Shown: positions 61,001 through 64,000 of the stretch, one piece after another
How the letters are laid out: every line of letters starts with the position of its first letter
Position numbering within the stretch: the stretch's first letter is position 1
From: Pomphorhynchus laevis
Taxonomy: Eukaryota; Acanthocephala; Palaeacanthocephala; Echinorhynchida; Pomphorhynchidae
Length of the DNA stretch: 64,000 bases
NCBI GenBank assembly: GCA_012934845.2
Contig: WNNJ02001463.1
Coordinates: 62,001-126,000 of the forward strand
Reading direction: 5' to 3'
Notes under the pieces: model-generated
The model's database searches: none
What the model saw: the letters and a program-made list of their open reading frames with translations, nothing else
Told to the model about the DNA's origin: nothing
Program-made: the position numbers and the translations under genes

Positions 61001-62216
61001 ATAGAAGTTCCTTCTGATGAAATCTAATCCTTATTCTGATGCATCGTATATTATTTATTAGTCAATTCATAATAATTAATTTTTATTTTAAATTTTAACT
61101 TGATATAAATATAAATTGTCTAAAATCATATATAATTATTTATTATTTATAATTTGTTTTGTAAGTTTTATTTAATTTAAAATACGTAGATTCTGTTATC
61201 TGAAATGATTTGTAACCATTGATTTATTTTTTTATTTTGTTTTAGCATTATAATCAACCCAGTACGGCTTAATAATGAAAAATCAATAACGGATAACGAG
61301 AAAGATAAGATTATGAACTTTTATTCGAATATTTGGAAAATAAACCAAATGCTTGAAGACAGTCCTCACATAAATGTAAAAATAGTGGGCTACAATTTTA
61401 AAATCGAAGATATGTAATAAAGTTGCTAATAAAAAGCTAAAAGTTCTTTTTATAAATTTTTGCAAAGTTTCGGTCATATAAAGTGATGACATAGCAGTTC
61501 CTCCTGATGACCTCTAATCCTTATTCTGATACAACGTCTGTTATTTATTAGTAAATTCATAAAAATTAACTTTTGTTTTAAATTTTAAATTTATATAAAT
61601 TATTAAAATTCTGATGTAACAATCATTTAATATTTACAATTATTTATAATTTATATTTTATTTATCAATTTTTAATTTCTGAATAATATAAACTACTTAC
61701 ACTCAATTAGCTGATCTGATCCTATTTAATGTTTTAATTTAAGTTTAGAATTTAGAATATATAATGTTAATATTTTATTCATTATTTTATTTTATTTTAT
61801 TTCATCTGTATATTTGATTGTTTGTACTCGATAATCATCAACACAACACACAGTAATTAATAAGAAAATGCTACATTGTCTCTACTAATCTCAAGCACTG
61901 CGTGACAATATGATTTGACTTGATATGCAAGTACACGTCTATTTTTATTATTTCGAATTATGTAAGCATTTCAAAATAATTCTTAAATTTATCCTCAATT
62001 GAAATTTATTAATTTCAATTGAGGATAAATTAAAAAGAATATTAGTTTTGCTTCATTCAAATGACAATTCATCGCAGGCTGTTAGCTGCGTTAGATTATA
62101 CTATGAGTTCTTGAATACATACCAGCCGATGCGGCCTCTGGAAATTCCCAAGTGCTAATCGTAATTGGAATGGCTTTTACATAGAATTGGGACTTAATGA
62201 TGTCCCAAATAGGCAT
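37084..62216 (-). CDS. AGA: Aspartylglucosaminidase, 7 exons with a 21.9-kb intron
   Basis: Lysosomal amidase that splits the GlcNAc-Asn bond in glycoprotein breakdown, an Ntn hydrolase that self-cleaves before its Thr. Exons: 62216-62123, 40266-40003, 39956-39838, 39788-39671, 37551-37476, 37421-37314, 37264-37084; all GT-AG, phases agree, 960 nt (319 residues plus TAA). Introns: 21,856; 46; 49; 2,119; 54; 49 nt. Family motifs in order: [11 protein letters not shown] (start of the alpha chain), [53 protein letters not shown] with nucleophile Thr197 after Asp196, [23 protein letters not shown] and AAAATGDGD. All are intact. Unusual: no signal peptide is seen; the ATG directly follows a tatatttttAG acceptor-like site, so a spliced leader or an unseen 5' exon is possible. 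It starts 87 nt after the PRPS stop. Confidence 0.93.
37678..38000. repeat. Unclassified repeat-like segment in AGA intron 4
   Basis: The left edge reads cagaggtggccaactcatgg and tggcgcatt recurs several times, which resembles the ends of hAT-type DNA transposons. No matching inverted end and no transposase frame were found, so the type is open. Confidence 0.3.
38610..39175. repeat. Family B hammerhead repeat interrupted by an insertion
   Basis: The ends match the 7,190 copy (attctgattgaaggaatcgg; tattccttcgatcagaa). On the plus strand CTGATGA (38,917-38,923), stem GACT-CAAA-AGTC and AAAA (38,936-38,939) form a hammerhead core in which GAAA has lost its G. About 160 bp are inserted next to it, flanked by the 10-bp duplication CAAAGAGTCA (38,943-38,952 and 39,117-39,126). 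The insert has inverted parts (tcaaaatcgaaatgtcaaga and its complement). It lies in the 2,119-nt AGA intron. Confidence 0.7.
40267..43670. other. AGA intron 1, AT-rich part without genes
   Basis: No coding segment seen. A hairpin ttaagttgatatac/gtatatcaacttaa lies at about 42,236-42,270, inside a wider imperfect palindrome (about 42,175-42,330). A small ORF at 41,166-41,384 has two similar sub-repeats and no protein likeness. Confidence 0.55.
43680..46625 (+). pseudogene. APE-type LINE, copy I (5' truncated, broken)
   Basis: Homologous over its length with the copy at 53.06-56.93 kb. It starts within the last third of ORF1 ([13 protein letters not shown]), and ORF2 begins at 44,061 with [19 protein letters not shown] and LQETRS (endonuclease). 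Stops and shifts follow (for example at 44,354 and in the segment AR-stop at 44,944). The RT retains [11 protein letters not shown]-like residues and LVVYADD-like [18 protein letters not shown] (45,897). The end lies in gttaagaaagtctttattta, a tail also found on the other copies. Confidence 0.85.
46626..47180. other. Spacer in AGA intron 1
   Basis: AT-rich, no gene or clear element seen. Confidence 0.5.
47181..47438. repeat. Long palindrome, family C
   Basis: Arms of about 125 bp: atttaaattagaagaaagat at the left and its complement at the right, with a few mismatches. Minus strand, left arm: CTGAAGA, T, hairpin GATGC/GCATC, GAAATATT; the right arm has CTGATCA in place of CTGANGA. Same order as in the copies at 384, 49,799 and 62,600. 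Confidence 0.75.
47505..47752 (-). pseudogene. APE-type LINE, short 3' fragment
   Basis: The complement of 47,620-47,750 matches the ORF2 3' end of the 53-kb copy (frame around [15 protein letters not shown]), and the complement of 47,505-47,530 is the tail tagttaagaaagtctttatt. So this is a 5'-truncated insertion of about 250 bp in minus orientation. Confidence 0.8.
48188..48290. repeat. Minisatellite, 15-bp unit, 7 copies
   Basis: Unit aatagaatgactaac, one copy with aaaatg. Not a CRISPR array: unit and spacer are not distinct. Confidence 0.95.
48320..49797 (+). pseudogene. APE-type LINE, copy II (internally deleted)
   Basis: Starts in the C-terminal part of ORF1 and ORF2 begins near 48,648 ([31 protein letters not shown]). 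At about 48,992 the endonuclease (ANVYH) jumps to the end of the RT (SYILLLQS, then [19 protein letters not shown] at 49,058, where YADD has become YTDN). All of the linker and most of the RT are deleted. It ends with the tail attaagaaaatccttatta. Confidence 0.85.
49799..49981. repeat. Palindrome, family C
   Basis: Outer arms attggagctggatcaaagaa and the complement ttctttcctttgatccatct. Minus-strand left arm: CTGAAGA, T, perfect stem GCTAAC-AGAA-GTTAGC, GAAATATC; the best stem of this family. The centre between the arms has further short repeats (ttagcat, ttcagaa). Confidence 0.75.
49982..51170. other. AGA intron 1, AT-rich part
   Basis: No coding segment or recognised element. Confidence 0.5.
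51180..51785. repeat. Direct repeats flanking a REL-LINE scrap
   Basis: gtgctgattctattctacgc and gtgctgatgctattccacgc begin two similar stretches (about 51,190-51,275 and 51,697-51,780) that also share attgcagcgaagttgtatt. Between them lies the endonuclease scrap listed next. Confidence 0.6.
51484..51640 (+). pseudogene. REL-LINE endonuclease scrap
   Basis: Plus frame with [20 protein letters not shown] followed by SHLSPSC. It aligns with NGLFGDKTNRSVMDICVFNH (10.7 kb) and FLDICVFNPMAPS (35.6 kb). Only about 50 codons are preserved. Confidence 0.55.
52662..52995 (+). repeat. 334-bp direct repeat, left copy
   Basis: It starts tagtaaatagcgtgtcacta and ends gtactactgtagaaatca. It differs from the right copy (56,935-57,267) by one substitution and one single-base gap that I can see. 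An older, diverged copy of its middle (ttattacgactaattagcag) sits at about 52,502-52,580. Confidence 0.9.
52988..53057 (+). repeat. 52-bp LINE tail insertion with 9-bp duplication
   Basis: agaaatcac occurs at 52,988-52,996 and 53,049-53,057. Between is a short segment ending gttattaagaaaatctttat and TTTA repeats, the 3' tail of the APE-type LINE. This looks like a very short, 5'-truncated LINE insertion at the very edge of the large copy. Confidence 0.6.
53079..54308 (+). CDS. LINE ORF1, gag-like zinc-knuckle protein
   Basis: An RNA-binding protein of the retrotransposon particle. The start [12 protein letters not shown] is preferred over ATGs further upstream (52,971 and 53,004), since those lie in the flank and in the tail insertion. 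About residues 60-200 hold a domain with [19 protein letters not shown] and [17 protein letters not shown]; about residues 210-275 are Cys-rich: [14 protein letters not shown] (C-x2-C-x4-H-x4-C), CGVCSSLSC and [15 protein letters not shown] (C-x2-C-x3-H-x6-C type knuckles). The C terminus is basic and low in order. About 410 codons with no break. It ends 34 nt before ORF2. Confidence 0.85.
   Translation: MSEVQSNCNSSKIPYEKSKFNEKYQVFSDNTHCKQKVSSVSIVCDDEGLLPPIPKLTNLGIIKISKPVARHSLFNIFLRKFSTELKNRVVFNCVRYSESEIKISFASPEDLKRYAVFFESNLSEFGSFEQKPIMASVKISNLPAHLENEDIALLKSKFNISSFRQLMGKNGFPLTIAFGSAAIDQAELLVRSANNPFLGFNLSFKIVGREEFTYPHCSRCHKWGHWASSCTLPTTCGVCSSLSCPAVMDGCKCSALLSCSNCGGCHPAWSRRCNVFKDYANKFCSTATKKPASFSEAAALPSNVGSRMTDADIFRAIDIRAAVNKKQTEELVKSLLGALLTAPSVPINAVIPPSKKRGASANPPIQPLNIGKLLKSKARRGNEDAAQGQVPTLDGAGGGKGNLPAPSSV
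54342..56414 (+). CDS. LINE ORF2, endonuclease and reverse transcriptase
   Basis: Cuts target DNA and copies the element RNA at the nick. Residues 1-220: APE-type endonuclease with LQWNSGG, LQETRS (catalytic Glu), [19 protein letters not shown] and [15 protein letters not shown], then STSHDL. Residues about 440-690: RT with [65 protein letters not shown] and [13 protein letters not shown]; both Asp of YADD are present. It ends prematurely at 56,414 by a one-base shift compared with copy I; the rest reads on from 56,407. Confidence 0.9.
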   Translation: MQSTREPFSLNVLQWNSGGASALRLLSGRDADVIVLQETRSIRLPQDITRFIPKHICSHYTPYLAPPHSSSSQGLLTLVNCSLRSSLLLNYSCPAMSCLVVSLSKNGKRLSLANVYIRPGEIHKNRDLLDSIIDSGYDMILGDFNDRTGRWINAALCRARNGYLIHKPPSPTFHCTSTNSILDILLLHSRWLLKPLCTEQSRQQLSTSHDLIRWRIEEDMLLRRRFHFDPIRVAFFQAAIQLFPRIGNESLTEFNTYLFSQATAILSTTYKGRIYNPTPTKLKVLAKLLNLPNLSASAKQALSNEYWSTRYRFQLSRDRTSIARLNPSQSSFWKIFKKEKFVCWKDRALSWIGNVGLDKVLEESLALHNYGATQSPQPIPPWCNFRSRDLSVTDILNSWGPLPGTSKSVVPLSSRVCQLLTADQRREVAVTMLLASPSDVAGINISKRVFIPKKKSCSCPKDLRPISIQNSLVSIYEKALARKIRDHLSRRNLIPPGFHGFVKGRSVNSAVGELEQFCRENSHRLVVAIFLDFSAAFDRISIPFVISSLRSLGLPARIVNRVEILLYTKRFYYEDDPDARQFYPITGVPQGSPLSPILYLAASINLFKIFKREQRLVVYADDTTALFSGHRCKDVVSDISRFFLRLKDQLPKSNLILNSAKSQAVVFHGTTATKKKLKRLALSALSSIFD
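56407..56814 (+). pseudogene. LINE ORF2, C-terminal remainder after the frameshift
   Basis: Continues the homology in the next frame: [40 protein letters not shown] and [20 protein letters not shown], the RT thumb and C terminus. Because the break is a single-base event late in the protein, the master copy elsewhere is probably intact. Confidence 0.85.
56935..57267 (+). repeat. 334-bp direct repeat, right copy
   Basis: The matching partner of 52,662-52,995. It begins directly behind the LINE tail ttatcttatcttatctt and ends at gtagaaatca, after which flanks differ. It has no ORF and no LTR-like ends (no TG...CA). Confidence 0.9.
57290..57610 (+). repeat. Inverted repeat left arm with REL-LINE 3' end
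   Basis: A GC-rich core (57,409-57,550) reads [20 protein letters not shown], matching FEIARTVSACLRAARLRIR at the end of the 24.3-kb REL-LINE copy, and then catttgcgggtaacc, matching its 3' UTR. AT-rich sides and ctcatttgcctcag/gagtctacgtat motifs surround it. Confidence 0.75.
57660..57790 (-). ncRNA. Structured family A block 5
   Basis: A minus-strand copy with ggcccc/ggggcc and ctgctatg/catagcag both intact, between the arms of the 57.3/59.7-kb inverted repeat. Confidence 0.55.
58600..58760 (+). ncRNA. Structured family A block 6
   Basis: ggcccc/ggggcc is kept, and the second stem reads actgctat/atagtagt, in which one base changes a G-C pair to G-T while pairing is kept. A fragment of the 3' end of this family lies at about 58,340. 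Confidence 0.55.
59395..59710 (-). repeat. Inverted repeat right arm with REL-LINE 3' end
   Basis: The complement of 57,290-57,610, differing by a few bases (tcagtatgctgtttgttcgc against the left arm). Spacer about 1.8 kb, holding family A blocks and A/T-rich stretches, with no ORF. Confidence 0.75.
60500..60640 (+). repeat. Family A block 7 with further 3'-end copies
   Basis: ggccccgctgctatg is present but ggggcc has become agggaac and catagcag is cttagcag, so both stems are damaged. Copies of its 3' end alone (tgatgacctctaatccttat) follow at about 60,800, 61,010 and 61,500. The rest of 59.7-62.0 kb is AT-rich without genes. Confidence 0.6.
61985..62028. repeat. Perfect hairpin in AGA intron 1
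   Basis: tttatcctcaattgaaatt and its complement around a four-base loop tatt, about 95 bp inside the donor of AGA exon 1. Confidence 0.85.
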
Positions 62217-62303
62217 CTAAAAATATACATCTCACAGCGAGAAAATAAAACATTGAATCAGCAAAAGTAAAAGCGTAAACACTTTATGATACAAAATAAC
62301 TAT

Positions 62304-62396
62304 TCACAGTGGCATTTCAGTAAGTAAAGAAGATACAGATTCTCCGTTATGAGTTCGTCGTATTGCCTCCGCAAACATCATTGAAACATCAATTAC
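62304..62396 (-). CDS. PRPS: Ribose-phosphate pyrophosphokinase, last exon
   Basis: Cytosolic enzyme that makes PRPP from ribose 5-phosphate and ATP for nucleotide synthesis. This exon holds the final 30 codons: after a gttAAG-type acceptor comes [20 protein letters not shown], then [10 protein letters not shown] and TGA. The segment S-M[16 protein letters not shown] is nearly invariant at the end of animal PRPS1/2, so identity is firm although it is short. Phase 0 at the acceptor. The preceding exon is not found in the 1.6 kb up to the window edge, so the intron is long or continues outside. AGA begins 87 nt further along the same strand. Confidence 0.9.
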   Translation of the reverse strand, partial: VIDVSMMFAEAIRRTHNGESVSSLLTEMPL

Positions 62397-62596
62397 CTTA
62401 ACAGTTAAATGATAAAACAATTTTGTAAATTTCACAATTGGCGTAAATCAATTTAGGACGAAGGAAACAGTAAAATATTTTATAGAAATATGAGTATATG
62501 ATTATGTAATTAATTAAAAATACCCAATTCTTTATAGTTTTGTAAATTTATAGGAAGGAGGGAAGGATTAAAAATAGTTTTATTCCTAAAATGTAC

Positions 62597-62640
62597 AATA
62601 TTTCGATAGCTCCTGATATCATCTTCAGGAAATTACAAAC
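62597..62640 (-). repeat. Single-arm family C hammerhead-like motif
   Basis: The minus strand reads CTGAAGA, T, stem GATATC-AGGA-GCTATC (one mismatch), GAAATATTG. No inverted partner is seen close by. Confidence 0.55.
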
Positions 62641-63500
62641 TGTTTATTTTATAAATAAAATATGTAAATAAATTGTTTTATTTATTTAACAATTAATTTA
62701 TTTAATTTATAAATAAATATTATATTAAATAGAAATTTGATTATTTAATTATTAGAATGATAATATTATATCATTAAGTAATTAATTTCATTAATTACTG
62801 ATGTTAATTATGATAATTAATTAACATCATTAATTATGATAATATAATTATCATAATTATAATATTATGATTATATTATAATTAATATATTATAATATAA
62901 TCAATTATAATATATTATAATTAATATCATAATTATCTTTCATTGATTAAGATAATATAGGGATTATAAAATTATATGATTGACAAAAAATTAATCATAT
63001 AAATTGTTGTTTTTAAATTAATACAATAATTAATTAGAAATTGATTTCACATTATTAATTTTAACGTGGTATTGAATTAGTTCACATAAAAAACGATGTT
63101 TACCCACTGCATAAATATTAGAATTTTCTTCTTTAAGCACATCAACGTTTCAGACAGAAATGGTGACTATACATTGCAGTAACCACTTCAATGCCACATA
63201 ATTTTTTGAATGATATACCACAAAATATACGATTTCTAAAAGTTCTTGCTATTTTATGTTCACGAAACTTTATTCCTTTATTTAATATAGAAAATGACGT
63301 ATTTTTACAAATTACTTGCTTTATATATAACGTGTATTTATTGAGGGCCGCTAGATGCCAGTCGATTAAGTATTAAACTCGCACCTATTGCTAATAAGAT
63401 TCTTCGTGGTGTGGCCCATGCAACGCATGTTCGACATTCTTCGATCAATGGCTAAATAATTGGCCGGCTTGCATCAGCCGTAGGGATAGTTCTTTCATAT
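62641..63500. other. AT-rich sequence in or upstream of the PRPS intron
   Basis: No exon of PRPS recognised. A plus-strand frame at 63,191-63,376 contains ENDVFLQIT; the phrase gaaaatgacgtatttct at about 57,890 is nearly the same as here, so it is probably part of a dispersed repeat. Confidence 0.4.
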
Positions 63501-63511
63501 ACTATCTCAGA

Positions 63512-63783
63512 TCCCTCCGATGACTCCACTGCGGATTAGACAATGGACGAAAATGGGGAAGAGAGTCACGGCGGCCTGTTTCCTTACCGTAGTGATGTTT
63601 GATCATCAAAGAATATTGGGAACGGGAGATAGCCGAACAAACAAAATCACTCCGATGACTCCAACGGCAGATTAGGCAATGGACAAAAAACGGAAGAGAG
63701 ACTTGGAGACATGTTTCTATACAGTAGCGAAGTTGGATCATCAAATGATATCGGGAACGGGAGATAGCCGAACAAACAAATCA
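63512..63783. repeat. Tandem duplication, about 135-bp units
   Basis: Two units, both with cgatgactcca(c/a), gaagagag and gaacgggagatagccgaacaaa, in a row. Richer in G and C than the neighbourhood. No coding frame common to both. Confidence 0.75.
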
Positions 63784-64000
63784 AGACTATGAAAATAGCA
63801 AGCAACAAATTTACAAAATATCAATTAAGTCCGAAGAACAATAATCCCCTACCATTGACCATAGGAGTTTTCATTGTCGGGGGACCTATGTCCAGGCAGC
63901 TGTGCGGAGACAGCAAAAGAGGCATCAACATCCGAAGCGTACTAGCGTTCATGTAGAAACGTAGAATGACATCTCGCTGGCGGGAAGGAACTAGAATTAG

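Overview
This is a 64-kb piece of an AT-rich animal nuclear genome. The sequence shows spliced genes with very short introns (42-130 nt) beside TE-filled introns of 1.2-22 kb, a nuclear tRNA-Pro, and a dense load of retroelements (non-LTR elements with restriction-like or APE-like endonucleases, a Penelope-like element, hammerhead-ribozyme repeats). No species can be named. Minimal introns plus a possible operon (PRPS-AGA, 87 nt apart) suggest a small-bodied invertebrate with a compact gene set; that is inference.

Host genes were rebuilt here by splicing on the minus strand. (1) 25,688 to 12,001 is a complete 12-exon, 663-codon gene with an N-terminal RING-like Cys cluster, a long Ser/Thr-rich middle and two C-terminal BRCT domains: a BRCA1-type protein. 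(2) 62,216 to 37,084 is a complete 7-exon, 319-codon aspartylglucosaminidase (AGA) whose first intron is 21,856 nt. (3) 62,396 to 62,304 is the last exon of ribose-phosphate pyrophosphokinase, immediately upstream of AGA on the same strand. A tRNA-Pro(UGG) lies at 9,683-9,753, minus strand.

Layout. 1-9.6 kb: intergenic, with palindromes, a GC-rich tandem duplication and hammerhead-type repeats, including a near-canonical type I hammerhead at 9,378-9,419 between direct repeats. 10.5-11.5 kb: minus-strand fragment of an RT plus restriction-like-endonuclease LINE (called REL-LINE here). 12.0-25.7 kb: the BRCA1-like gene, with two LINE fragments, one REL-LINE fragment and a double-hammerhead palindrome in its introns. 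26.8-31.5 kb: a Penelope-like element as a large inverted repeat. 31.9-36 kb: a chimeric, decayed REL-LINE with two RT domains. 37.1-62.2 kb: AGA. Its big intron holds three copies and further fragments of one APE-type LINE (the best at 53.06-56.93 kb, flanked by 334-bp direct repeats), a 320-bp inverted repeat made from REL-LINE 3' ends, and many copies of a structured Penelope-derived block. 62.3-64 kb: end of PRPS and unassigned sequence.

The functional theme is a few intact, finely spliced host genes that tolerate heavy retroelement insertion in introns, and several repeat families that carry hammerhead-like cores, often as inverted pairs.
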